From a bacterium (GTDB lineage: Bacteria > JAMCPX01), in contig DAHXOM010000273.1 in the NCBI GenBank assembly GCA_027364825.1, forward strand, positions 1 to 22,053: a stretch of DNA of 22,053 nt, in the 5' to 3' direction. Below are positions 9,558 to 17,245 of this stretch, in pieces. Position 1 is the first letter of the stretch; each line of letters opens with the position of its first letter. Position numbers and translations under genes: made by a program. Under the pieces are notes generated by a model. The model saw only the letters and a program-made list of their open reading frames with translations. It was not told where the DNA came from and made no database searches.

Positions 9558-11633
9558 TCACCCTTTTGTTGCCCTCGCAGGATTCGGGCCGTCATGTTTA
9601 CCGACATACACCGTCTTCTTTATAGAACGGGTGTGCTGTACACCGGGCTGCGGAACAGCGGCAGCGGTACTGTGTCCTGCCGGATTCATGGAGAACAAGA
9701 CCACAACAGGTCCTTCCAAGTAGGGCGTAGAGGGCCGAGGGGTCTGCTCGACTGCGTAACCGGAACCTTTCAGCACAACATTGTTGATACCGGCCTGTTT
9801 TGCCTGCTGTAACACTGCTCTCATTGTTTTACCCTTAAAATCCGGAACAAAGCCTGTTTGGGTTATCCCGTTAAGCTGTGCCTGCTCAATATCCACTGAA
9901 GAAGGCTTGTCGGAGGGCATTGCCATGATATTTAATCTTGAGGGAACACCGAGATACGGCAGCACCTTCTCCGCTACATCTTTAAAAACAGGAGCTGCAC
10001 TCGTTCCTCCGTAAGGATTCTTCAGAGGATCGACGAGCATGATAAGCATAACAATTTTCGGTTTATGTGCGGGTACAAACCCGAGGAAAGACGATATGAA
10101 GCGGTTCTTATAATACGTCCCTGTCAACGGGTCCGGGATTTGTGCAGTACCTGTTTTACCTGCCACGGTATAACCGTTCATCTGTGCGTTGACCCCGGTC
10201 CCGCCGCCGCTGACGACGCCTATCATCATATCCGTCATGATCTCCGCCGTATGCTCCGATATGACCCTTCTTTTGATCACGGGTTGGAATGTCCGGACCC
10301 GGCCGTCCGGTTTGCGTATCTCTTTTATGATCTGAGGTGCGAGGAGAAAACCGCCGTTGGCTATTGCCGACATTGCCGTGACAAGCTGGATGGGGGTTGC
10401 GGACACGCCCTGGCCGAACGGTATCGTATCAATGGAAACACCCGACCACTTGCTTACAGGATTCAAAATGCCGGGTGATTCTCCGGGCAATTCTATGCCG
10501 GTCTGACTGCCGAACCCGAAGTGTTTCAGGTAGCTGTAAAGCGTTGAACTGCCCAGCTTCTCTCCTATTTTTGCCGCACCTATATTACTGCTGTACTTGA
10601 GGATATCCCCGATGCTGAGCATGTTGTAATCGCCTTCGGCATCCTTGATGACAATATTGTACACCTTGTAATGGCCGTCCTCGCAAAATATTTTTTGATC
10701 CTGCGATATCACGCCCGCATCAAGGGCTGCTGAAATTACAAACGGCTTGAATATAGAACCCGGCTCATAGGTGTTTTCAATGGCTGTATCTTTAAACACA
10801 GACAGGGGATAATCCGTGTACACGTTGGGATTGAAGTCCGGTATACCTGCCATGGCAAGCACCTCGCCTGTTTCAGGGTTCATGATGATACCGATACCTT
10901 TTTTTGCACCCTGTTCGGACACTGCTTTCTTCAGCGCCTCCTGCAGTATGAACTGGACGTTCAGATCCAGGGTAGTCACAACACTGTCTCCGCTCGGTGA
11001 CGTATCATCCGTCAGATCGCCGGTATAAATGGGGCTGTTGCGTCCGTCCACATCTATGACCGCCGAGAAGGGTATACCGCTCAAATACTTGTCAAGGGAC
11101 AGCTCTATTCCTGCAAGCCCCCTGGAGTCTATGCCCACAAAACCGAGTACCCCGCTCGCGAGTTTAAGGTCCGGATAAAACCTTCTGTACTCTTTCAGAG
11201 AGTAAATGCCTTTAAAATGATACTGCATGAGCTTGCGCGCCGTGTCCGGATCGACAAGCCTTTTTATCCACACAAACTGCCTGTCGGAATCTAATTTCTT
11301 TAAAACGGCATCTGCGTCAAGATGGAGTATTTTCCCGGTAATGACAGCTGCCCTGCTCTTGTTTTTTACCTTCGAAGGGTCCGCATAAAACGAGTCGACC
11401 AGAACGCTCTGTGCAAGTATCCTGCCGTCCCTGTCCATGATCAGCCCTCTTGCCGGGAGCAGGGTGACCTCCCTTGAATATTGCTTTCTCGCAAGCTCTG
11501 CATAGCTCCTGCCCTTTATGACCTCAAGGTAAAATGCCTTCGACAGTACCAGTGCAAAACCCGCCATAATGCACAGATATATTATGAATAGTCTTACGAG
11601 ATGTTCCTCATGTATACGCTTTACAGAGTCCAT
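9558..11633 (-). CDS. ftsI: Septal D,D-transpeptidase FtsI/PBP3-type class B PBP with C-terminal PASTA domain
   Basis: This is the class B penicillin-binding protein that cross-links septal peptidoglycan with FtsW. The 691-aa protein has a short cytoplasmic N-terminus and one membrane anchor (about 13-33), the dimerisation-domain motif LPARGLIMDRDGRILA (59-74), and the transpeptidase motifs SIFK (Ser293 nucleophile, Lys296), SSN (348-350) and KTGTAQ (493-498). A PASTA domain follows at about 595-650 (VPDFKGKTMRAVLQQAKQAG onwards), then a roughly 40-residue basic, proline-rich tail. The product is longer than the approximately 590 aa of E. coli FtsI because of the PASTA domain and tail. Spo-type PBPs share this architecture, but the dcw position argues for the division enzyme. 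The start is weakly supported by GGTAGG directly before ATG; translation is probably coupled to ftsL, 1 bp away. Confidence 0.95.
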   Translation of the reverse strand: MDSVKRIHEEHLVRLFIIYLCIMAGFALVLSKAFYLEVIKGRSYAELARKQYSREVTLLPARGLIMDRDGRILAQSVLVDSFYADPSKVKNKSRAAVITGKILHLDADAVLKKLDSDRQFVWIKRLVDPDTARKLMQYHFKGIYSLKEYRRFYPDLKLASGVLGFVGIDSRGLAGIELSLDKYLSGIPFSAVIDVDGRNSPIYTGDLTDDTSPSGDSVVTTLDLNVQFILQEALKKAVSEQGAKKGIGIIMNPETGEVLAMAGIPDFNPNVYTDYPLSVFKDTAIENTYEPGSIFKPFVISAALDAGVISQDQKIFCEDGHYKVYNIVIKDAEGDYNMLSIGDILKYSSNIGAAKIGEKLGSSTLYSYLKHFGFGSQTGIELPGESPGILNPVSKWSGVSIDTIPFGQGVSATPIQLVTAMSAIANGGFLLAPQIIKEIRKPDGRVRTFQPVIKRRVISEHTAEIMTDMMIGVVSGGGTGVNAQMNGYTVAGKTGTAQIPDPLTGTYYKNRFISSFLGFVPAHKPKIVMLIMLVDPLKNPYGGTSAAPVFKDVAEKVLPYLGVPSRLNIMAMPSDKPSSVDIEQAQLNGITQTGFVPDFKGKTMRAVLQQAKQAGINNVVLKGSGYAVEQTPRPSTPYLEGPVVVLFSMNPAGHSTAAAVPQPGVQHTRSIKKTVYVGKHDGPNPARATKG

Positions 11634-11634
11634 C

Positions 11635-11955
11635 CTACCGGTCTGTCGAAATTAACTGTCTGCTGTCCGGATAAACCATATTCAGTCTCGTCCTTGCTAT
11701 TTTTTCGATCCTGTTCCTGCTTTTGAGTGTGGCTATTTCAAGATTGTATTGATCGATCTGCTCGGTCAGCTTTTGTGTCTGCGAAGTCAGATCCGACATC
11801 CTGTAACTCGCTGCTATAAAATTTATCCGGCTCCATATCAGGATCAGTACAAAGAAAAGAATCACCGCAAGCGTTACCAGTATTTTGAATGGAGCGATAC
11901 TGATGGTCGGTACGGTCTGATAATCGATTGCCCTGTTATCCATATAAGCTTTCAT
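11635..11955 (-). CDS. ftsL: Cell division protein FtsL (putative)
   Basis: A 106-aa bitopic membrane protein in the standard FtsL position between rsmH and ftsI. It has a short N-terminal cytoplasmic segment, one membrane helix at about 24-42 (ILVTLAVILFFVLILIW), then a periplasmic helix with heptad-like spacing (about 53-90: SDLTSQTQKLTEQIDQYNLE and onwards). This is the architecture of FtsL, which pairs with FtsB by a coiled coil and links FtsQ and FtsWI in the divisome. FtsL sequences are poorly conserved, so the call rests on topology, size and synteny. A strong AGGAGG lies about 8 nt before ATG 11955. A second ATG at 11943 is less likely. Confidence 0.85.
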   Translation of the reverse strand: MKAYMDNRAIDYQTVPTISIAPFKILVTLAVILFFVLILIWSRINFIAASYRMSDLTSQTQKLTEQIDQYNLEIATLKSRNRIEKIARTRLNMVYPDSRQLISTDR

Positions 11956-11967
11956 ACTATTAGCCTC

Positions 11968-12849
11968 CTAAGCTATCCGCTTTATGGCCCTTAATCGCGC
12001 GCTTCTTGCTCTGTAGTTATGCCGTATTTCTTCTTCGTCCGGTACTGCTGGTTTACGGGTAAGTATTTTGAATACGGGTCCCGTAAGAAGAGAAAACTGT
12101 CTGAATGCCTGTTTTACTATCCTGTCTTCAAGAGAATGGAATGAGATGACGATCAGCACGCCGCCGATGGTAAGGAAATCTCCCGCCTTTTGAAGAAAGG
12201 CCTTCAGGTTTTCCAGTTCATCATTTACAAAAATCCGTATTGCCTGAAATGTTTTCGTGGCCGGATGTATGCCGCGGCGGCCGCCCATGGTCCCCGCTAT
12301 TATAGATGCGAGTTCGGCCGTATTTTTTATGCGCGATCTTTTCCGTGCGGTAATGATGGCTTTTGCAATCTTCCTGGACTGCCGTTCTTCTCCGTACTCT
12401 TTTATAATCCTTGCAAGCCTCTCCTGATCGAACTTGTTTACGACATCGTACGCCGTAACACCCGACGATGTGTCATAACGCATATCGAGCGGTCCTTCGT
12501 TTGAAAAACTAAAACCTCTCGCGGCATCGTCTATCTGCGCGGTGTTGAACCCGAGATCCACGATAATACCGTCAAATTTTTCAATGCCTGTTTCCCGTGC
12601 AATATCTTCGATGTCCCGGTAATTTGTATGTAAGAATTTTATTTTTGCATGAAAGGCTTCAAGATTATTTTTTGCTCTCCCGAGCATGGTGCCGTCGACA
12701 TCCGAGCAAACAACAGAACCGTCGGGAGCGGATGCTTCAAGAATAGCCTTTGCGTGCCCGCCCTCTCCGACGGTTGCATCAAGGTATCTGCCGTTATTCC
12801 GGGGGCTCATGAGTTCAATAACTTTGTTTAACATTACCGGTATGTGCAT
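11968..12849 (-). CDS. rsmH: 16S rRNA (cytosine(1402)-N(4))-methyltransferase RsmH
   Basis: RsmH (MraW) uses S-adenosylmethionine to N4-methylate C1402 in the decoding centre of 16S rRNA. The 293-aa protein carries the SAM-binding motif DATVGEGGH (24-32) in a Rossmann-like fold, the VDLGFNTAQIDDAARGFSF stretch (97-115), GPLDMRYD (119-126) and the C-terminal ISFHSLEDRIVKQAF motif, all RsmH signatures. The family more often has DLGVSS where this protein has DLGFNT, a mild departure. ATG 12849 directly follows the mraZ stop (TGAATG) and has GGGAG about 6 nt upstream. It is the second gene of the dcw cluster, its usual place. Confidence 0.96.
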   Translation of the reverse strand: MHIPVMLNKVIELMSPRNNGRYLDATVGEGGHAKAILEASAPDGSVVCSDVDGTMLGRAKNNLEAFHAKIKFLHTNYRDIEDIARETGIEKFDGIIVDLGFNTAQIDDAARGFSFSNEGPLDMRYDTSSGVTAYDVVNKFDQERLARIIKEYGEERQSRKIAKAIITARKRSRIKNTAELASIIAGTMGGRRGIHPATKTFQAIRIFVNDELENLKAFLQKAGDFLTIGGVLIVISFHSLEDRIVKQAFRQFSLLTGPVFKILTRKPAVPDEEEIRHNYRARSARLRAIKRIA

Positions 12850-13293
12850 TCATACTCCCAGGTTGGCAATGCCTTTTTTGATATTCGAGAAGTTGTTTTT
12901 GATCCTCTGATGTTCCTGTTCAAAGGTTGTGATATCCCATATCGAGAATATCTCGTCGCCGCCCGCTATGATAACCTCTTCCCCGAGGTGCGCCTCTTCC
13001 CGCAGGTATGCGGGTATAAAAAGTCTTCCAAGCCCGTCTATTTCATATTCGAACGCATCGCCGTAGTGGAATAGTTTATAATCTTCCACAACGTCCAGGG
13101 TCGGGGGCAGGGCTTTTATTCTTTCTTTCCGCAGCTTAAAGACCTGGTAGGGGTATACTTCAAGCCAGTTCTGGTTGTTGGTAAGGATGACTCTGTTATC
13201 GTACTCGTCGGTCAGTATTTTTCTGAATGCCGACGGCACGCTTACACGGCCTTTTTTATCAATCTTATGTCTGTATCTGCCTATAAACTCCAT
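12850..13293 (-). CDS. mraZ: Transcriptional regulator MraZ
   Basis: MraZ is an AbrB-like (SpoVT/AbrB-fold) ring-forming DNA-binding protein that controls its own dcw operon. The 147-aa protein contains the two tandem half-domains, each with its D-x-x-x-R signature: DKKGRVSVP (12-20) and DGLGRLFIP (86-94). The length is normal. The start is fixed by the N-terminus MEFIGRYRHKIDKKGR, which aligns with the family. No Shine-Dalgarno sequence lies directly before the ATG (the preceding 15 nt are GTATAACAAAATTGT), unlike the rest of the cluster, so initiation may be weak or use another mode. Tandem boxes overlapping its promoter suggest autoregulation. Confidence 0.95.
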   Translation of the reverse strand: MEFIGRYRHKIDKKGRVSVPSAFRKILTDEYDNRVILTNNQNWLEVYPYQVFKLRKERIKALPPTLDVVEDYKLFHYGDAFEYEIDGLGRLFIPAYLREEAHLGEEVIIAGGDEIFSIWDITTFEQEHQRIKNNFSNIKKGIANLGV

Positions 13294-13309
13294 ACAATTT
13301 TGTTATACT

Positions 13310-13341
13310 TTCATACCCCTTTATACCACTTTATACCACCC
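13310..13341 (-). promoter_or_regulatory. Putative MraZ operator: tandem 10-bp boxes upstream of mraZ
   Basis: On the minus strand, reading toward mraZ, the sequence runs AGGGTGG-TAT-AAAGTGG-TAT-AAAGGGG-TAT: three 7-nt boxes separated by an invariant TAT spacer, 10-bp period. A degenerate fourth (GAAAGTA) follows. MraZ operators described in other bacteria are 3-4 direct repeats of a G-rich box at 10-bp spacing (TGGGA-N5 in E. coli; AAAGTG[T/G] with N3 spacing in mollicutes), and these boxes fit that form closely. The boxes overlap the proposed -10 and start region, so binding would be expected to repress. Confidence 0.75.
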
Positions 13342-13356
13342 TATATTAAATGTCAA
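13330..13356 (-). promoter_or_regulatory. Putative sigma-70-type promoter of the dcw operon
   Basis: A consensus -35 TTGACA (minus strand, 13351-13356) is followed by TATAAA (13330-13335). The spacer is 15 bp, shorter than the ideal 17, though the box can be read one or two bases downstream. Transcription would begin near 13322 and give a leader of about 28 nt with no Shine-Dalgarno next to the mraZ ATG. The -10 lies inside the tandem MraZ-like boxes. Confidence 0.6.
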
Positions 13357-13394
13357 GCCATTATTGGTTAAAAAGATTCGAGAATGATGTTGAA

Positions 13395-13430
13395 CGGTTT
13401 AATCCGTTTGAACCGTTTAAACCGCCTTAA
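13395..13430. repeat. Degenerate 9-bp tandem repeat upstream of mraZ
   Basis: Four consecutive 9-nt units are seen on the plus strand: CGGTTTAAT, CCGTTTGAA, CCGTTTAAA, CCGCCTTAA. The middle units also create GTTTAAAC palindromes. They lie about 40 bp upstream of the mraZ -35 box. They may be a slippage-generated repeat or an upstream regulatory element; no function can be read from the sequence. The rest of 13431-13530 shows nothing recognisable. Confidence 0.6.
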
Positions 13431-13530
13431 ATCGTTGAGAATGCGGACCGCACGATACCGGTTTTGGCGAAGCTGCCCCGAGCAAAATTAAAACGTTCCC
13501 TCTTGCATTTTTCGGGTTAAAAACCAAGGC

Positions 13531-13559
13531 AAAAAAAAGGGCTTAAAAAATTTAAGCCC
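13531..13559 (-). terminator. Intrinsic terminator of the oxidoreductase gene
   Basis: On the minus strand GGGCTTAAA and TTTAAGCCC form a 9-bp stem around a 3-nt loop, followed at once by eight T residues (the A8 run 13531-13538 on the plus strand). It lies 35 bp beyond the stop codon of the oxidoreductase gene and before the mraZ promoter. The dcw operon is therefore insulated from that upstream gene. Confidence 0.9.
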
Positions 13560-13594
13560 CTCCAAACTTTCCTATTTCATTTTTTGGGTCAGAA

Positions 13595-14605
13595 CTAACT
13601 TACCTTTACGATTTGTTTGCCAAGGTTTTCACCGGTAAATAGTCCGATAAATGCCTTTGGTGCATTTTCGAGTCCCTCGACAACATGCTCTGTATATTTT
13701 AACTTCTTCTGTGAAATCCATTGGGCAAGCTGACGAATACCTTCCTCGCTTCTGTCTGCATAATCCATGACAATGAATCCCTTCATCAGGGCACTCTTTA
13801 CCAGCAGGTACGGCTGGACCCTCGGGCCTTGCTCCGGCTTATTCATATTGTACTGGGATATCTGTCCGCAAAGCACAACGCGGGCCTTGAAATTCAGAAG
13901 CGGCATGATGGCATCCGAGATGTCTCCGCCGACATTGTCAAAATAGATATCAACACCATTGGGACAGGTATCTTTCAGCGCTTTTTTTATATCAGCGGTT
14001 GTTTTATAGTTTATTGCCGCATCAAACCCAAGCTCATGTATCAGATACTTTGTTTTCACGTCCGAGCCTGCAATACCGACAACCCTGCAGCCTTTTATCT
14101 TCGCAATCTGCCCCACGAGAGTTCCTACTGCCCCTGCGGCACCGGACACGACAACCGTTTCACCGGATGACGGTTTACCGATATCCAATAAGCCGAAGTA
14201 TGCGGTAAGCCCGGGCATTCCGAGAATACCGAGTGCCGTGGATACGGGCGCTGGTCCGGGATCTATCTTCCGGACTTCCCGGCTGTCCGCTGCGTTGTAA
14301 TCACGCCAGCCAAGGTTGGCAGTAACAATATCCCCGGCTTTCAGATCCGGAGACCTTGTCTCAACCACCTCACCGACAATGCCGCCGGTTATAGTCTTGT
14401 CGAGTTCGAAGGGGGATATATATGTTTTTACGCCGTTCATTCTGCCCCGCATATACGGATCTACGGAAAGATATAATGTTTTGACAAGTACCATGCCGTC
14501 CTTACACTCGGGCATTTCTGTCTCGATAAGCCTGAAATCATCTTCCCGGGGCATGCCCTCGGGCCTTTTTGCCAGAATTATTTCCCGGTTCTTTTTTTTC
14601 GTCAT
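13595..14605 (-). CDS. NADP-dependent oxidoreductase, zinc-independent MDR family (CurA / prostaglandin-reductase type)
   Basis: A 336-aa member of the medium-chain dehydrogenase/reductase superfamily, in the group of leukotriene B4 dehydrogenase, prostaglandin reductase and E. coli CurA. These enzymes reduce the C=C bond of enones and alkenals with NADPH. Visible signatures are SVDPYMRGRM near the N-terminus, the nucleotide-binding GAAGAVGTLVGQIAK, the GFDAAINYK stretch and GVDIYFDNVGGDISDA. Zinc-ligand cysteine clusters are absent, as expected for this branch. The frame opens further upstream (to 14713), but ATG 14605 is chosen because AAAGGAG lies 8 nt before it and the domain begins there. 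It has its own terminator and diverges from sufS. The physiological substrate is unknown; a general detoxification role is inference. Confidence 0.9.
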   Translation of the reverse strand: MTKKKNREIILAKRPEGMPREDDFRLIETEMPECKDGMVLVKTLYLSVDPYMRGRMNGVKTYISPFELDKTITGGIVGEVVETRSPDLKAGDIVTANLGWRDYNAADSREVRKIDPGPAPVSTALGILGMPGLTAYFGLLDIGKPSSGETVVVSGAAGAVGTLVGQIAKIKGCRVVGIAGSDVKTKYLIHELGFDAAINYKTTADIKKALKDTCPNGVDIYFDNVGGDISDAIMPLLNFKARVVLCGQISQYNMNKPEQGPRVQPYLLVKSALMKGFIVMDYADRSEEGIRQLAQWISQKKLKYTEHVVEGLENAPKAFIGLFTGENLGKQIVKVS

Positions 14606-14678
14606 TGTGATTACTCCTTTGCACAGAATATAAGTACTCGAACACCTCCGTTCCAGACATCGAAATAACCGGAGTTTG

Positions 14679-14700
14679 CAACAAGACGCTCTGCTTGTTG
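14679..14700. promoter_or_regulatory. Inverted repeat overlapping the sufS promoter
   Basis: CAACAAG (14679-14685) and CTTGTTG (14694-14700) are perfect 7-bp inverted arms around an 8-nt centre. The right arm overlaps the first bases of the proposed -35 of the suf-thi operon. Spacing and position fit a dimeric regulator's operator, but the sequence does not let me name the regulator. Confidence 0.4.
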
Positions 14701-14726
14701 ATTTACAAACCAAAATGCTTTATATA
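14698..14726 (+). promoter_or_regulatory. Putative promoter of sufS-sufU-thiM-thiE
   Basis: TTGATT (14698-14703), a 17-bp spacer and TATATA (14721-14726) form a reasonable sigma-70-like promoter. The start would be near 14733, leaving about 68 nt of leader before sufS. No TPP-riboswitch core is recognisable in that leader. A short palindrome, GTTCA-A-TGAAC, lies at 14732-14742, right at the predicted start. Confidence 0.5.
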
Positions 14727-14800
14727 ACATGGTTCAATGAACTACGCTGCTGCAAGACTACAGAGAAGTTCAGGTCAAATAATTTAAATGGAGTATGTAT

Positions 14801-16030
14801 ATGGATATTGAACGAATAAGAAAAGATTTTCCGGTCTTGTCCCGCATGGTAAGGGACAAGAAGCTCGTGTACCTCGACAACGCCGCGACAACACAGAAGC
14901 CGTCTGTTGTAATAGAGGCCATCGCGGATCTGTACAGAAACTATAATGCGAATGTACACAGGGGCGTATACCTGCTTGCAGAGGAGTCCACACAGGCTTA
15001 TGAAGATTCGAGAGAAGCTGTCCGCAGATTCATCAATGCGAACAGCACGAAGGAGATCGTCTTTACCCGCAACGCAACAGAGGCATTAAACCTTATCGCC
15101 TACACATGGGCAGAGGCGAATATCAAGGCCGGCGATGAGATCATCGTCAGCATCATGGAGCACCACAGTAACTATGTGCCGTGGTTCAGGCTTGCCCGCC
15201 GGAAGGGTGCAGTTATTAAGATCGTACCTTCAAGGATGGATGGAGAGCTTGATATGGATGCCTACAAATCCATGCTGTCCGATAAAACCAGGCTCGTCGG
15301 TATCGTCCATATGTCGAACGTTTTTGGTACGATAAACCCCGTAAAAGAGATAGTGTCGCTTGCACACAAGAAGGGTGCTGTCGTCGTTGTCGACGGCGCA
15401 CAGAGTGCACCGCACATGAAGATCGATGTCAGGGACATCGATTGCGATTTCTTCGCTCTCTCCGGGCACAAGATGCTCGGCCCCACGGGTATCGGGGCGC
15501 TCTATGCAAAAGAGTCATACCTCGAATCCATGGACCCTTTCCTCAGCGGCGGCGAGATGATCCTCAAGGTCACGCTGGACAGTGTCGTGTACAACGAACT
15601 GCCGTGGAAGTTTGAAGCGGGCACCCCGAACTATGAAGGCGCAATCGGGTTGAAGGCCGCGATCGAGTACCTCGAGGCCCTTGGCATGGATACCGTCGAA
15701 ACCTACGAGAGAGAGCTCACCGCATACGCTCTGGAGAAGATGAAAACCGTACCCGATATTTTTATCTATGGCCCTCTGAACGCGGCAAAAAAAGGAGGGA
15801 TCCTCGCCTTTAATATCAAGGGTGTTCATTCCCACGACATCGGTACGATACTCGATAGCGAGGGCATCGCAATCCGGGCCGGGCACCACTGTGCACAACC
15901 GCTCATGATAGACTGCGGTGTGTCCGCAATGGCACGGGCGAGCTTCTATTTCTACAATACAAAGCAGGAGATTGATCTCCTGGTCGCCGCACTAAAGAAA
16001 GCAAAGGAGATATTCGGTCATGTCGCTTGA
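14801..16030 (+). CDS. sufS: Cysteine desulfurase SufS (group II)
   Basis: SufS is a PLP-dependent enzyme that removes sulfur from L-cysteine, giving alanine and an enzyme persulfide passed to an Fe-S assembly partner. From ATG 14801 the protein has 409 aa, the usual size. It shows YLDNAATTQKP (24-34), MEHHSNYVPW, the PLP lysine in SGHKMLGPTG (Lys224) and the catalytic cysteine in RAGHHCAQP (Cys364), the group II arrangement. An in-frame ATG at 14795 is only 1 nt from GGAG, whereas the same GGAG is 7 nt from ATG 14801, so the latter is preferred. The stop overlaps sufU by 11 bp, which matches the usual partnership. Confidence 0.95.
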   Translation: MDIERIRKDFPVLSRMVRDKKLVYLDNAATTQKPSVVIEAIADLYRNYNANVHRGVYLLAEESTQAYEDSREAVRRFINANSTKEIVFTRNATEALNLIAYTWAEANIKAGDEIIVSIMEHHSNYVPWFRLARRKGAVIKIVPSRMDGELDMDAYKSMLSDKTRLVGIVHMSNVFGTINPVKEIVSLAHKKGAVVVVDGAQSAPHMKIDVRDIDCDFFALSGHKMLGPTGIGALYAKESYLESMDPFLSGGEMILKVTLDSVVYNELPWKFEAGTPNYEGAIGLKAAIEYLEALGMDTVETYERELTAYALEKMKTVPDIFIYGPLNAAKKGGILAFNIKGVHSHDIGTILDSEGIAIRAGHHCAQPLMIDCGVSAMARASFYFYNTKQEIDLLVAALKKAKEIFGHVA

Positions 16031-16442
16031 AGAACTCTTCAAAGAAATTATCATAGAACACTACCAGCACCCCAAAAACCAGGGACACCTTGAGCATCCG
16101 GACGCAAAGTCTGACGGCTCTAATCCTTTATGCGGCGATGAAATCGCGATGGAACTCAGATTTGACGGCGATAGGGTTAAGGATGTGATGTTTACCGGGA
16201 ATGGCTGTTCGATCAGCCAGTCTGCCGCCTCCCTGATAACAGAGGCAATAAAAGGAAAGACCGTCGAAGAAACAAAAAAAATAATGGGTGAGTACAGAAA
16301 CATGCTTGCAGGAAAAGAGTACGACGCGGAACTACTCGGGGACCTCGAGGCCCTGTCCGACGTGAAGAAATACCCTGCACGGGTGAAATGTGCAAGCCTG
16401 AGTGTCGCGGTGCTCGATCAGGCTTTACAGCAGAAAAAGTGA
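16020..16442 (+). CDS. sufU: SufU-type iron-sulfur assembly / sulfur-transfer protein
   Basis: A 140-aa IscU-fold protein of the SufU branch. The metal/sulfur ligands are all present: Cys38 and Asp40 in NPLCGDE, Cys63 in GNGCSISQSAAS and Cys124 in RVKCASL. SufU carries the extra segment between the second and third cysteines that is seen here (about 90-120), which separates it from IscU. In Firmicutes SufU is a zinc-dependent sulfurtransferase that accepts the SufS persulfide, and overlap with sufS (11 bp) supports that role here. Neither a sufBCD scaffold nor iscA follows in this window, so the rest of the Fe-S machinery must lie elsewhere. Confidence 0.93.
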   Translation: MSLEELFKEIIIEHYQHPKNQGHLEHPDAKSDGSNPLCGDEIAMELRFDGDRVKDVMFTGNGCSISQSAASLITEAIKGKTVEETKKIMGEYRNMLAGKEYDAELLGDLEALSDVKKYPARVKCASLSVAVLDQALQQKK

Positions 16443-16453
16443 GGGGATATAAA

Positions 16454-17242
16454 ATGACGATAAACTATTATGCCGATTTATTGAAGATCAGGGATGCCAG
16501 GCCGCTCGTTCACCACATAACAAACTACGTCGTGATGAATGTGAGCGCAAACATAACCATCTCGCTCGGTGCATCGCCGGTCATGGCACATGCACTGCCC
16601 GAGGTTGAAGACATGGTTTCGATAGCGAGCGTACTGTACATCAATATCGGCACCTTGAGCGATCCCTGGATCGATTCGATGCTCGCCGCAGGAAAAATGG
16701 CAAACAAGAAACACGTCCCTGTACTGCTCGATCCCGTCGGAGCCGGCGCAACAAAGTACAGGACAGAAACAGCGAAGAAGATTTTAAAGGAGATAAAGGT
16801 AGACGTGCTCAAGGGAAATGCAGGCGAGATGCAGTCCCTGGCAGGAGAAAAGGTAAAGGTAAAGGGTGTAGATTCGACAACTTCTGCCGGTCCGGACACC
16901 GCCGAAGCACTTGCAAAAGAGTACGGGTTAACCGCTGTTATTACAGGACGCGAAGATTATGTTTCGAACGGCAGACAGTCCGCTCAAGTGAAAAACGGCA
17001 CAGAGATGTTCTCACGCATCACCGGCGCGGGCTGTATGCTGGGATCGATCATTGCAAGCTTTATGGCGGTCAATAACGATTCTTTTTCTTCAGCCATCGA
17101 AGGACTTGTATCATTCGAACTGGCGGGTGAAAAGGCTGCAGCACGTACAAAACTTCCGGGCAGTTTCATGACCGCGTTGATCGACGAGATCTCGCTCCTC
17201 AACCAGGACTCCTATAAGCTCGCTGATGTTATGATACAATAA
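16454..17242 (+). CDS. thiM: Hydroxyethylthiazole kinase ThiM
   Basis: ThiM phosphorylates the thiazole moiety 4-methyl-5-(2-hydroxyethyl)thiazole with ATP, a thiamine salvage step. The 262-aa ribokinase-fold protein has HHITNYVVMN (20-29), LLDPVGAGAT (91-100), KGNAGE (120-125), TSAGPDTAEALA and the catalytic-site ITGAGCMLG (189-197; Cys194 matches the family's active-site cysteine). The frame is open further upstream, inside sufU, but GAGGGG lies about 8 nt before ATG 16454 and the protein begins there in the family. It is the third gene of the operon, 11 bp after sufU, and followed by thiE after 3 bp. Confidence 0.95.
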   Translation: MTINYYADLLKIRDARPLVHHITNYVVMNVSANITISLGASPVMAHALPEVEDMVSIASVLYINIGTLSDPWIDSMLAAGKMANKKHVPVLLDPVGAGATKYRTETAKKILKEIKVDVLKGNAGEMQSLAGEKVKVKGVDSTTSAGPDTAEALAKEYGLTAVITGREDYVSNGRQSAQVKNGTEMFSRITGAGCMLGSIIASFMAVNNDSFSSAIEGLVSFELAGEKAAARTKLPGSFMTALIDEISLLNQDSYKLADVMIQ

Positions 17243-17245
17243 TAC

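Noticed and set aside
14733..14800. TPP riboswitch upstream of the suf-thi operon
   Set aside because: The leader is only about 68 nt and contains no recognisable thi-box (CUGAGA) core.
14720..14993. Short minus-strand frames between the oxidoreductase gene and sufS
   Set aside because: They overlap the proposed suf promoter and the start of sufS and have no similarity or ribosome binding site.
15515..15898. Minus-strand open frame of 127 codons inside sufS
   Set aside because: It is the antisense shadow of SufS, whose PLP lysine and catalytic cysteine are intact in the plus frame.
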